Shown here piece after piece: positions 56,028 through 64,000 of a DNA stretch of 64,000 nt; positions within the stretch are counted from its first letter, which is position 1, and every line of letters begins with the position of its first letter. A model generated the notes under the pieces. The model searched no databases, was not told the origin of the DNA, and worked only from the letters and a program-made list of their open reading frames with translations. A program made the position numbers and the translations under genes. Source of the stretch: Akkermansiaceae bacterium (GTDB lineage: Bacteria; Verrucomicrobiota; Verrucomicrobiia; Verrucomicrobiales; Akkermansiaceae); NCBI GenBank assembly GCA_018402445.1, contig JAGYIT010000007.1, positions 62,001-126,000 on the forward strand. The letters are read 5' to 3'.

Positions 56028-57806
56028 TCAGAAAAATACGGTGAAGTAGATCACCAGCAACACGCCGAGGCCGAAGCTGAAGGCGTAGGCTTGGAGGTTG
56101 CCGGACTGAGCCTTTGTGAAGAGCCTACCCGCGCTGTCGGTGAGGCGGGTGAAACCGCCGACGATGAGCCCGTTGATGATTAGCTCGTCGAGAAAATGCA
56201 CGATGGCTGCGAAGCCGTCCTGGAGATATTTCACGAGACCCTTTTCGTAGATCGAGTCGAGGTAGAAGCGGTTGCGGAAAAGCGGGATGGAGAGCGGGTC
56301 TTTCGTCTTGCCGTTGTAGAGGAGGAAACCGGCGACGAGGCCGAGGATGAGTGTCCCGATGGAGGCGATGAGCACCACGTTGTTGGCGACGTGCTCAGGC
56401 CGGATCGCGGCAAGCGGATCGGAGAGGAAATGGTATCCGGACAGGACTGCCATCGCCGCGAGGACGACGAGCGGGATCGACATCAGAGGGCCGACCTCGT
56501 GGGCGTGATCCGCGTTTTCGGAGCGTGCCTTGCCGAGGAAGGTGATCACGAAGGCGCGAGTCATGTAGAAGGTCGTCAGGAAAGCGACGAGGACGGCGAT
56601 GGCGAAGAGGAACTTGTCGCCGTTGTAGGCCGCGGCGAGGATTTCCTCCTTGGACCAGAAGCCGGAGGTCACGTAAGGCACGGCGATGAGGGCAGCGGTG
56701 CCGATGGCGAAGGTGATGCCGGTGACGGGCATTTTTTTCAGGAGTCCACCCATTTTCCAGATGTCCTGCTCGTGGTGGCAGGCGTAGATGATCGCGCCGG
56801 AGCCGAGGAAAAGCAGCGCCTTGAACCAGGCGTGGGTGAAGAGGTGGAACATGCCCGCCTCACCGGCAAGAAGGCCGACGGCCATGACCATGTAGCCGAG
56901 CTGCGAGAGGGTGGAGTAGGCGAGGATCTTCTTGATGTCATCCTGTTGGGTGGCCATCAGCGCGGCGACGAGTGCGGTGGCTCCGCCGATATAGGCGATG
57001 GTGGTTCCGGAGAAACCTTCGAACGCCTCGGCGCCGATGGAGAACTGCACGCGGAAAAGCATGTATACGCCGGCCGCGACCATGGTGGCGGCGTGGATCA
57101 GGGCGGAGACGGGGGTGGGGCCTTCCATCGCGTCGGGCAGCCAGACGTGGAGCGGAAGCTGGGCGGATTTCCCGACCGCGCCGCAGAACACGCAGAGCAG
57201 CGCCGCGCCGAGGATTCCGGCGGAAACCGTCGCGGGGATCTCCATTTCCGAGAACGTCAGCGTGCCGGTGATGCCCCACATCATCAGGATGCCGATCATG
57301 AAACCGAAATCACCGATGCGGTTCGTGAGGAAGGCTTTCTTCGCGGCGTCGGCGGCGGAGTCCTTCTGGTACCAATGCCCGATGAGCAGGTAGGAGCTAA
57401 GGCCGACCAGCTCCCAGAAGATGAAGGTCATGATGAAATTCGAGGCCAGCACGATGCCGGTCATCGAGAACATGAACAGGGCGAGACCGGTGAAATAGCG
57501 GGCCTTCGCGGAATCATCCTTCATGTAGGCCAGCGAGAAAACATGCACCAGCAGGCCGACGCCGGTAACCACGATCATCATGCCGGTGGAGAGCTTGTCC
57601 AAGGTGATGCCGATATCGATCTGGAAATCCCCGACCGTGGCCCAGGCGTAGGCGAGGCTGTCCTCCTTCCCGAGCAGCAAAACGGCGATGACGAAGGTCG
57701 CGGCGGCGGAGGCGGTGGAGACCCAATGCGCGATCCCGAGCTTGCGCAGGAAAAGCTGGTTCGAGACGGCGGCTAGGAGAGGAAGGATGAGGAGGAGCCA
57801 GGGCAT
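56028..57806 (-). CDS. nuoL: NADH-quinone oxidoreductase subunit L
   Basis: NuoL is the distal antiporter-like membrane subunit of complex I. About fourteen or more transmembrane segments are visible, with NQLFLRKLGIAHWVSTASAA, the essential Glu in FIFWELVGLSSYLLIGHWYQ, Lys in the discontinuous helix region, HVWLPDAMEGPTPVSALIHA, and the long C-terminal lateral helix. It has 592 residues, slightly short but complete. No other nuo gene is in the window and the upstream neighbour is divergent, so this is a detached nuoL. A Na+/H+ antiporter (Mrp) subunit is less likely given its length. Confidence 0.9.
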   Translation of the reverse strand: MPWLLLILPLLAAVSNQLFLRKLGIAHWVSTASAAATFVIAVLLLGKEDSLAYAWATVGDFQIDIGITLDKLSTGMMIVVTGVGLLVHVFSLAYMKDDSAKARYFTGLALFMFSMTGIVLASNFIMTFIFWELVGLSSYLLIGHWYQKDSAADAAKKAFLTNRIGDFGFMIGILMMWGITGTLTFSEMEIPATVSAGILGAALLCVFCGAVGKSAQLPLHVWLPDAMEGPTPVSALIHAATMVAAGVYMLFRVQFSIGAEAFEGFSGTTIAYIGGATALVAALMATQQDDIKKILAYSTLSQLGYMVMAVGLLAGEAGMFHLFTHAWFKALLFLGSGAIIYACHHEQDIWKMGGLLKKMPVTGITFAIGTAALIAVPYVTSGFWSKEEILAAAYNGDKFLFAIAVLVAFLTTFYMTRAFVITFLGKARSENADHAHEVGPLMSIPLVVLAAMAVLSGYHFLSDPLAAIRPEHVANNVVLIASIGTLILGLVAGFLLYNGKTKDPLSIPLFRNRFYLDSIYEKGLVKYLQDGFAAIVHFLDELIINGLIVGGFTRLTDSAGRLFTKAQSGNLQAYAFSFGLGVLLVIYFTVFF

Positions 57807-57912
57807 GACGGTGCGCGGGGAAGATGGGGGGAGATGCCCCGGGTTTCCAAGCAGGAAATGCGCCGCGAATGTCCGCTTGCCCGTATGGTGATTTTGATCG
57901 AACCTCGGAGCC

Positions 57913-58881
57913 GTGGAAATTCCCGGAGAAAGCCTCAATCCCGCCGCGCACACGAATGATGGCTTTTTCAAGGCGATTTTCTCGCAGCCGGAATACGCCA
58001 TCGCGTTTTTCAGGAGCCATTTGCCGCCCGCGATTGCGGCGGAGACGGATTGGACGTCACTGGTGGTTCTCCCGGGATCGTTCGTGAAAACAAGCCTCCA
58101 GCAGGTGCACGCTGATCTGCTTTTTTCCGTCCGGATCGGTGGCTGCGGGACTCTGCTCTATCTTCTATTCGAGCACCAGAGCAGTCCCGACGCGGCAATG
58201 CCGCTGCGGTTGCATGGGTATGTCACGGAAATCCTCAGCCGACACCACAAAACGGAAGGGTTTCCCCTGCCTCCGGTTCTGCCGATCGTGTTTCACCAGG
58301 GGCCGGAACCATGGAATATCACCACCTCCTTCGCGGATCTTTTCGAACTGCCGGAAGGGCTTTCCGCCGGGCTTCTACCATTTCTTCCGAAGTTCGAATA
58401 CGAGCTGATCGATCTGACCCGCATGGATCCGGATACCGCTGAGGACGACACCCGGATTCGCGCGGTGCTGCAGCTTATGAAATTGGCCAGGCAGAAGGAA
58501 CTGCTGCGTTTTTTCCAATGGCTCGCCGGCTTTCCGGCCAGCGAACTGCCCGATAACCTGCTCGGCCTGATGCTGCTCTACGCGCTCTATGCGGACAGTG
58601 ACCTTGACGCGCGGCAAATTTTCCATAACCTTTCCTCGAACCCTGAACTTGAGAAGAACGCCATGTCCGTAGCCGAAAAACTGAAAGCCGAGGGCCGTGT
58701 GGAGGGTCGTGTGGAGGGACGCGTGGAGGGGCTTTGGATCGGGAAAATTCAATCATTTGAGGAGTTTCTCGAAAAACCGCAAAGTCCGCGTGCGGATCTG
58801 GAAGCGATGTGTGCTGCGGAGCTTGAAGTGCGGCATGATGGATTGCGTGCGGAATATGAAAGGCGTTTCAAGCGCCGTTGA
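57913..58881 (+). CDS. Rpn-family recombination-promoting nuclease (PDDEXK)
   Basis: The protein belongs to the Rpn/transposase_31 family: HTNDGFFKAIFSQPEYAIAF, HADLLFSVRIGGCGTLLYLL with the catalytic Asp, and FEHQSSPD with the E-x-Q of the PDDEXK site, then LPIVFHQGPEPW. A three-fold GRVE repeat (GRVEGRVEGRVEGL) precedes a short C-terminal segment. The 322 residues are full length. The family includes mobile-looking DNases whose biological role is not settled. It starts 107 bases from nuoL, divergently. Confidence 0.9.
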   Translation: MEIPGESLNPAAHTNDGFFKAIFSQPEYAIAFFRSHLPPAIAAETDWTSLVVLPGSFVKTSLQQVHADLLFSVRIGGCGTLLYLLFEHQSSPDAAMPLRLHGYVTEILSRHHKTEGFPLPPVLPIVFHQGPEPWNITTSFADLFELPEGLSAGLLPFLPKFEYELIDLTRMDPDTAEDDTRIRAVLQLMKLARQKELLRFFQWLAGFPASELPDNLLGLMLLYALYADSDLDARQIFHNLSSNPELEKNAMSVAEKLKAEGRVEGRVEGRVEGLWIGKIQSFEEFLEKPQSPRADLEAMCAAELEVRHDGLRAEYERRFKRR

Positions 58882-58882
58882 T

Positions 58883-60051
58883 CTACCGCGCCAACTTCAC
58901 CTCGCGGATCAGCACGTCGTTTCCGGCACCGGCGGCGTCGAGGAGGAAATGCCAGCCGAGCTTGGCGGTGAAGCGGGAGTCTTCGATTTTCCAGGTGTGG
59001 GTATGCCATTTGTTATCGCCGGGGACGGGCCAGAGGGCGGCTGTGCGGAGGCCGTGGGTGGCCTCGTAGGTGAGGGAGAGAGCGGTGGGGTTCTGGAGGC
59101 CGTCGTCAGAGGGGAGTCGTTTGGCCTCGACGGTGATCTCGTAGGATTTCCGCTCGAGATCTAGGAAGGCGGCGTCAGCGAGGAAGGCGGTGCGGAAAAC
59201 GGGCGGAGTGGCGGTGAGATGGAGGCGGTTGGCTTTCAACTCGGGATCCCAGGGGGTGTCGGAGGGGAGGATCTGTTCGAGGCCGTCGGGCTTGTTCGTT
59301 TCGCCGAGGGTGATGGAGACGGAGGGGGATTCGACATGGGATTTTGTGGGGGGGGTGGGTTCGGCTTTTTCCGGGATCTTGGCGAGGGCTTCGACGGAGG
59401 CCTCGATGAACACGCGGTCGAAGCCTGCGTCACGGGCGGAAGCGGCGGTGGGGATGAGGTGGGCTTCGGTGCCGGTGAGGGTGATGTGGACGGGGGTTTC
59501 GGCAGGCAGGCCGTGGTGGGTGAGGAGTTTCCGGACGGCGGACAGCGCACCGGGCATGAGCCGTTCGGTGCCGGGGAAACGGGGAAGGGGCTGAGGGATA
59601 CGAAATCGAACTGGCCCACCGCGCCGTCGCGGAGGGTGGCGTCGAGGAAGTGGAGGTCGTAGTTGGCGATGGAGATGCCGGTGCGGGCCGCGGAGTTCGC
59701 CTGGTGGACGGCTTTGTGGGCGAGGGTGAGCCGCTGCACGTATTCGAAGGCGGAGTTTGTATGGCGCGGATTGAGACCGGCGGGGGGGAGGATTTCGAAA
59801 TGCGTGACGGTTTCACCATAGCTGGCGGCGAAGGCTTTCGATACGTCCTCTTCGGGAGGGATCAGGGCGTAGATTTCTGTGCCGTTTTCCTTTGCGGTCT
59901 TGGCGAGACGGGCGGGCTCCCGGGAGGAAAAACGAATCGAAGGGAGGCCTTTGGTGAAAACGGGGTCACCGCCGGGCGGGAAGGAAAGGCCGATGGGGGA
60001 TTCCGCAGAAAGGGCGGTGGCAACGGCGAAAAGGAGTGCGAGAGCTTTCAT
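58883..60051 (-). pseudogene. secreted protein of unknown function, single-base frameshift
   Basis: A signal peptide (MKALALLFAVATALSAESPI) precedes a region (GLSFPPGGDPVFTKGLPSIR, HFEILPPAGLNPRHTNSAFE) resembling a TIM-barrel or glycosidase-like fold, and a C-terminal beta domain (YEITVEAKRLPSDDGLQNPT, WKIEDSRFTAKLGWHFLLD). The first frame degenerates at 59577; adding one base to the CCCC run joins FPVSP to GTERLMPGALSAVRKLLTHH. The start overlaps the ABC permease stop (ATGA), so the gene is the last of an operon. An error is the likely cause. Confidence 0.75.
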
Positions 60052-61463
60052 TCGGAGTCTGAGTGGGAGCGGATTTCCATGATCGACTTCCGGTAGTCGT
60101 GGACGGCGCGGAGCAGGAGCGTGCCGATGTAGAGGGCGCATATGACGAAGGAGGCGATGAGCACCTCGTCGCCGGAGCCGCTACCCATATTTTCAAGGAA
60201 CATCAGGACGGGCGGGATCCAGCAGAACAGCCAGAGGAGATCCTCGTTGGAGAGCGAATCGGTGATGCCCGCGAGGACGGAGGAGAGGACGACGGAGCCG
60301 ATGAGGATGAGGACGTAGTTGGAAACGCGCTGCGGGCCGTTGATGCGGAAGACGTTGATGATGACGGCGGGGAAAAGCAGTCCGGCGAGGCAGGCGAGGC
60401 CGTAGATGAAAGTGTCGTTGCCGCCGTAGGTCGGTTGGTTGAGGAGGAAGGGAACGGCGGAGATCCCGATGAGCGCGAGGCAGAAAATGAATCCGGAAGC
60501 CCAGCCGGGGAAGAGGAAAAAACCGGCGAGATGGCCGAGCGGGCCGCGTTTCGCGAATTTCCGGAAGGTCGGGGCGGCGAGCGGCGCGAATTCCGAAAGG
60601 GAGATCGCGAACACCGGCAGCAGCACGACCGTGAAGAAGAAAGGCAGGGTGTCGGCATCCGTGAAAGACATGGAGCCGAGCACGGCGGCGGTGACCGTGA
60701 CGGCGAGCGAGATCAGGCGGCGGAGTGTGGAGTGGTTCTCCGCGTAAGGGGCGATGAGCGAGGTGCCGGTGGACAGCATGAAAAAGCCGTAGTAGGCGCA
60801 GACCGCGAGGTAGATGGAGGTGAAGATCCGCGACTCATCGGTGGCCAGCGAGAAGAAGGAGGACAGGCCGCCGCCGCCCATCCCGCCGAACATCAGCATC
60901 ATGAGTAGGGAATACGCCCCGATGGGCAGGGCGATCATCGGCAGCACCGAGCGCAGGATGACGGAGGACGAGGCGGAAAGGCCGACAGTGACAGCGGTGA
61001 GTGCCGCCGAGCTGAGGAACAGCACGGCGAGGAACACGATTTCCCCGACGAGGTTCATGCCGCCGAAGAAGTAGCGGAGGATGAGGTAGGGGATGATGGT
61101 GACCAGCAGCAGCGCGGACTGGCTGACGATGGACGCCCATTTCCCCGTGACGATGCGCCACGCGGAGAGGCGGGTGAGCACCATCATGTCGATGGTGTTG
61201 CCCTTCACCTCCGAGGACAGGGCGGTGATGCCGCGCATCGGCTGGATGATCAGCACGGCGATGGAGAAGAAGATGAAGATGATGTTCGAGATCGTGCTGC
61301 CCGCGCTGTCTGAGGAAGCGGCGGCTCCCGCGGAAAGCAGGATCACGCCGAGGATGATCTGGAGCGCGAGGAACACGCCGACGAAGGCCTTCGTGCGCAT
61401 GCCCTGCCGCAGCTCCTTGACGAGCATGGGGGAGAGGCGGTCGGGGAAATCGAAGAGGTGCAT
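60048..61463 (-). CDS. ABC-2 type transporter permease
   Basis: At least ten hydrophobic helices are visible, beginning after MHLFDFPDRLSPMLVKELRQ with FVGVFLALQIILGVILLS. The N-terminal LVKELRQGMRTKAF is typical of ABC-2 permeases of the Gld/Nat type. It lies directly downstream of the ATPase gene, separated by a heptad repeat. ATG 61463 is chosen over 61475 by the family N-terminus; no Shine-Dalgarno site is present. The substrate is unknown. Confidence 0.85.
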   Translation of the reverse strand: MHLFDFPDRLSPMLVKELRQGMRTKAFVGVFLALQIILGVILLSAGAAASSDSAGSTISNIIFIFFSIAVLIIQPMRGITALSSEVKGNTIDMMVLTRLSAWRIVTGKWASIVSQSALLLVTIIPYLILRYFFGGMNLVGEIVFLAVLFLSSAALTAVTVGLSASSSVILRSVLPMIALPIGAYSLLMMLMFGGMGGGGLSSFFSLATDESRIFTSIYLAVCAYYGFFMLSTGTSLIAPYAENHSTLRRLISLAVTVTAAVLGSMSFTDADTLPFFFTVVLLPVFAISLSEFAPLAAPTFRKFAKRGPLGHLAGFFLFPGWASGFIFCLALIGISAVPFLLNQPTYGGNDTFIYGLACLAGLLFPAVIINVFRINGPQRVSNYVLILIGSVVLSSVLAGITDSLSNEDLLWLFCWIPPVLMFLENMGSGSGDEVLIASFVICALYIGTLLLRAVHDYRKSIMEIRSHSDSE

Positions 61464-61464
61464 G

Positions 61465-61503
61465 CTAATTTTCAACTTTCAAAATTCAATTTTCAAGGAA
61501 GAG
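61465..61503 (-). repeat. TTGAAAT heptad repeat abutting the permease start
   Basis: On the minus strand CTTCCTTGAAAATTGAATTT is followed by TGAAAGTTGAAAATTAGC. It ends 1-2 bases before ATG 61463 and separates the ATPase and permease genes. Confidence 0.85.
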
Positions 61504-61508
61504 GCTCC

Positions 61509-62534
61509 TTACGGATCGTAGGGTGGTTCCTGGGGGAGGAGGCTGGCCTGCGGGGGGAGCGGGGGCGGGGTGGCGAGGGAGGGCTGTTTTTTTTCGAGGT
61601 TGGCGAGGATGTCGATGAAGGCGTCCTCTAGGTTGCGTTGTTCGCGGTGGAAATCTACGACGCGGAGGTTGTCTTTCACCATGCGGGCGAGGACGTCGGC
61701 GGCCTTGTTCGGGTCTTCGGTGTCGATGCGGATGCGGCCGCCGTTCCTGCGGGACTCCAGGAACTCGATGTTCGGCTGGAGCACGGCCCAGTCGGAGAGC
61801 GCCTGCGGATCGCCGTCGAGCTGCACGTCGTAGAGCACGCCGCCGAGGATGTCGGTGGATTTTTTCAGCGATTCCGAATCGCCGTGGTGGACGATGCGGC
61901 CGTTGTTGATGAAAAGCAGGGAGTCGCACATCTCGCCGAGTTCGGAGAGGATGTGGGAGGAGATGAAAATGGTTTTGCCCTCCTTGGCGAGCACGCGGAT
62001 GAGGTGCTTGAGCTCGACGCGCGCCTTGGGGTCGAGACCGGCGGCGGGCTCGTCCATGATGAGCACCTGGGGATCGTGGAGCAGGGAGCGGCCGAGGCAA
62101 AGGCGCTGGGTCATGCCCTTGGATAGCTTGTTGGAAAAGCGGTCGGCGAGCGGGACGAGGTCGGTGAAATCCATGACCTCATCGATGCGCTGGCGGCGCT
62201 CCGCGCCCTTGTAGCCGAGCGCGCGGGCGTAGAAGTCCAGGTATTCCAGGACGGTCATGTTGTCGTAGTTTCCGAAATGGTCCGGCATCCAGCCGATCAG
62301 GCGGCGGACTTCGGCGGGGTGGTGGGTCACGTTGATCCCGCAGATTTCGGCATGGCCCATGGTCGGGTAGTCGAGCGATGCGAGGATGCGCATGGTGGTG
62401 GTCTTTCCCGCCCCGTTCGCTCCGACGAAGCCGCAGACGGAGCCATGGGGTATTTCGAAAGACACGCCATTCACGGCCTGAAGCGGGCCGAAGAAGCGGT
62501 AAAGGTTGTGGACGGTGATGGCGGCGTTGCTCAT
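61509..62534 (-). CDS. ABC-2 type transporter ATPase
   Basis: The ATPase carries Walker A (GANGAGKTTTMRIL), Q-loop (IGWMPDHFGNYDNMTV), signature (LSKGMTQRLCLGRSLLHDP), Walker B (VLIMDEPAAGLDP) and H-loop (IFISSHI). A C-terminal extension (VVDFHREQRNLEDAFIDILA) and a proline-rich tail make it 341 residues, like Nat/Gld ATPases. It works with the permease downstream. Its start is preceded directly by a heptad repeat. Confidence 0.95.
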   Translation of the reverse strand: MSNAAITVHNLYRFFGPLQAVNGVSFEIPHGSVCGFVGANGAGKTTTMRILASLDYPTMGHAEICGINVTHHPAEVRRLIGWMPDHFGNYDNMTVLEYLDFYARALGYKGAERRQRIDEVMDFTDLVPLADRFSNKLSKGMTQRLCLGRSLLHDPQVLIMDEPAAGLDPKARVELKHLIRVLAKEGKTIFISSHILSELGEMCDSLLFINNGRIVHHGDSESLKKSTDILGGVLYDVQLDGDPQALSDWAVLQPNIEFLESRRNGGRIRIDTEDPNKAADVLARMVKDNLRVVDFHREQRNLEDAFIDILANLEKKQPSLATPPPLPPQASLLPQEPPYDP

Positions 62535-62571
62535 TAAAATTCAAGTTTCAAAATTCAACTCTCAAGGAAGA
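62535..62571 (-). repeat. TTGAAAT heptad repeat abutting the ATPase start
   Basis: On the minus strand CATCTTCCTTGAGAGTTGAA is followed by TTTTGAAACTTGAATTTTAA. It ends at the base before ATG 62534. Confidence 0.85.
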
Positions 62572-62573
62572 TG

Positions 62574-62953
62574 TCATTGTTCGGATCTTTTGCGGATCAT
62601 CGTGACGAAGATTTTTACGAGTTCCTGCGTTTCGGAAATGAGTTTCTGCAGCGCCGCGTGGGTGTCTTCGTCGATGTGGTTGCAATCGCAGATCAGCCTG
62701 AGCCATAGCCCTGACTCACGCGCCTCTTTTTACATAGTCTGAGCCTGTAGAGTCGGTCATCCGGACTCACGGCCTCCAACGACTCCACGTAATTCGCAGC
62801 TACGGAACCCGATGAGCGGAGGAGTTGTTTGATGTCCGTCCACGAAACCGGATCCCATTTCGTGTCCCGCAGAAACAAACGTGTTTCCAATGCGAAAGCG
62901 TAGGTGCGCTCTTCCAAATCGTAAGGCTTCGTATTATCGTGTGGCGTAGGCAT
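62574..62953 (-). pseudogene. four-helix-bundle (23S rRNA IVP-like) protein, frameshifted
   Basis: The first frame has the family pattern (YAFALETRLFLRDTKWDPVS, LLRSSGSVAANYVESLEAVS, DDRLYRLRLCKK) and then stops. Another frame continues with EARESGLWLRLICDCNHIDE and LQKLISETQELVKIFVTMIR to 62574. A missing G near 62725 joins them, restoring the typical EARES-x-WLRLI motif. Family members form pentameric four-helix bundles of unknown role and occur within dispersed repeats. It sits within the ABC operon between two heptad repeats. Confidence 0.8.
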
Positions 62954-62954
62954 C

Positions 62955-62994
62955 TTTTCTTATTTGAAGGTTGAATTTTGAAAATTGAAATTTC
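62955..62994 (+). repeat. TTGAAAT heptad repeat, opposite orientation
   Basis: TTTTCTTATTTGAAGGTTGA is followed by ATTTTGAAAATTGAAATTTC. It overlaps the first base pairs of the membrane-protein stop codon and points away from the operon, opposite to the copies at 61465 and 62535. Confidence 0.8.
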
Positions 62995-64000
62995 AGCGCG
63001 CGATGGGGCCGGTGATGACGGTGTCCGACAGCCAGTCGATGCCGGGGTGTGTTTCGATGGCGGCCGCCTGTTTCGCGAAGGCGATGTAGCTGTCGTTGCG
63101 GTCGGAGACGCGGCGGAGGAAGGCCTGGTTGCGGTCGGTGAAGCGTTTGGCGGTGTCGTTGAGGAGGGGCTGCACCATGGTGGGATCGACGGCGGTGAGC
63201 TTGGCGGGCTTGCCCTTGGCGATGTTCTCGCCGCGGTGCCATTGGCCGGAGGGGTCGCGGTAGAGGATCGTTTCGATGGGGAAATCGAAGGTGGAGACGA
63301 TGGTGCCGGGGTCGTTGGTGGCCTCGATGCGGCCGCGGGTGGGGAGCACGGCGGTGACGAGCTGGCCTTGCTCGGAGCGGCTCTGGAACCAGTTTCCGCT
63401 GGCGAAGACGCCGCCGGCCGTGGGCTGGAGATCGTAGTTCCCCGAGGCACCGAAGGAGGTGAAGCGCGCCCAGCGGCTTTTGGCGAGTGGTGTTTGGGCA
63501 ACGAGGGCGGGGGTTTCCACGGTGAACGAGGGCGAGGTCATCACTCCGCTGCGGGAAAACTGCTCTTGCTGAATGAAGGCGGCGTTCTGGTTTCCGTCCG
63601 GGCGGACTTCCATCAGGGTGATGCGTGTGCCTTTCCCGCCGAAGCCGTCCTCGAAAACAATGAGCGCGATGAGGATGAGCGAGGTGCCGATGGAGATCAG
63701 TGGGGTGGTGACAAAAAGTCGGTGGCGACGGCCTGATTTCGCGAAGACGAAGAGGTTCACCGGCCCGACGAGGATGCCGAAGGCGAGGAGGATGAGGACG
63801 AAGAGGATGTAGTTGAACGATTTCTCGCCGAAGGCTTTCTGGAGCGGCCAGTTGGAGTCGAAATCGCTGGTGATGGCGGCGAGGCGGTGCTTGGTGGAGC
63901 GCTTGTTGTAGGCGAGGTTGACGGTGTCTCCGGCGTTGAGGCGGAGATCGGTGGCGATGGATTGGATCTGAATTTCCCCGAAGCCGGGGTCTTCGGGCAG
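62993..64000 (-). CDS. membrane protein of the ABC-2 operon, 5' end outside window
   Basis: The frame is open from the window edge (LPEDPGFGEIQIQSIATDLR and onward) to the stop at 62993, so the N-terminus is missing. Two transmembrane helices (YILFVLILLAFGILVGPVNL; LISIGTSLILIALIVFEDGF) are followed by a roughly 220-residue extracytoplasmic domain ending VITGPIAR. I know no family with certainty; the GldG-like or auxiliary membrane proteins of ABC-2 operons are candidates by context. It is the first gene of the operon visible here. Confidence 0.7.
   Translation of the reverse strand: MPEDPGFGEIQIQSIATDLRLNAGDTVNLAYNKRSTKHRLAAITSDFDSNWPLQKAFGEKSFNYILFVLILLAFGILVGPVNLFVFAKSGRRHRLFVTTPLISIGTSLILIALIVFEDGFGGKGTRITLMEVRPDGNQNAAFIQQEQFSRSGVMTSPSFTVETPALVAQTPLAKSRWARFTSFGASGNYDLQPTAGGVFASGNWFQSRSEQGQLVTAVLPTRGRIEATNDPGTIVSTFDFPIETILYRDPSGQWHRGENIAKGKPAKLTAVDPTMVQPLLNDTAKRFTDRNQAFLRRVSDRNDSYIAFAKQAAAIETHPGIDWLSDTVITGPIAR

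Noticed and set aside
56196..57776. 526-codon plus-strand frame opposite nuoL
   Set aside because: Antisense shadow with Asp/Glu/Gly-rich low-complexity sequence; nuoL on the other strand is unmistakable.

Overview
The window looks like chromosomal DNA from a member of the Verrucomicrobiota, probably near the Verrucomicrobiaceae or Luteolibacter. This is inference from content: moderately high GC, a PEP-CTERM protein, a stand-alone Verrucomicrobia/Planctomycetes-style pseudopilin, a DUF3472 protein, an amylosucrase, a lysine/alanine-rich H1-like tail, A/C-rich gene leaders with few strong Shine-Dalgarno sites, and many dispersed intergenic repeats. Most genes are housekeeping or metabolic. 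No prophage, CRISPR array, insertion sequence or rRNA was seen.

Layout. 1-4.6 kb: response regulator, PEP-CTERM protein, pseudopilin, cupin-like protein, and a Phd antitoxin with a wrecked PIN toxin. 4.9-12.4 kb: purE/purK, amylosucrase, lipA, an EVE protein, and an ECF sigma / anti-sigma / PDZ operon. 12.5-19.2 kb: tRNA-Leu, fur-katG, an RHH antitoxin with a truncated PIN toxin, thiG, a HAD phosphatase and an MGDG-synthase-like glycosyltransferase. 19.2-27 kb: a membrane phosphatase/sulfatase-fold enzyme, an Xaa-Pro peptidase, trpF-tatD, a LysM lipoprotein and a thioredoxin-fold protein. 27-32.6 kb holds the most unusual region: a BlaI/MecI repressor fused to a histone-H1-like tail with a candidate operator, four tandem 206-bp repeats, an M23 peptidase homologue, and a GH1 glycosidase interrupted by what reads as a circularly permuted solute-binding domain. 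32.7-38.6 kb: small unknown genes, a nucleotidyltransferase pair between two acnA 3' ends, acnA carrying an in-frame palindromic element, and hicBA. 38.6-44.1 kb: a MacAB-like export operon flanked by two cysteine-rich secreted proteins. 44-56 kb: TIM-barrel isomerase, gmk, tRNA-Val, tRNA-Lys, SirB1-like protein, epimerase, tdh-kbl with a divergent XRE-cupin regulator, parB and gluQ. 56-64 kb: a lone nuoL, an Rpn nuclease, and an ABC-2 transporter operon that runs off the end.

Two cross-cutting features matter. First, at least four dispersed repeat families occupy the intergenic DNA, and one heptad (TTGAAAT) type lies directly against start codons. Second, eight or nine genes carry a single-base frameshift, several in homopolymer runs, although both flanking frames still encode well-conserved protein. 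Indel errors in the assembly are the simplest explanation for most of these, so entries typed pseudogene for that reason are probably functional genes.
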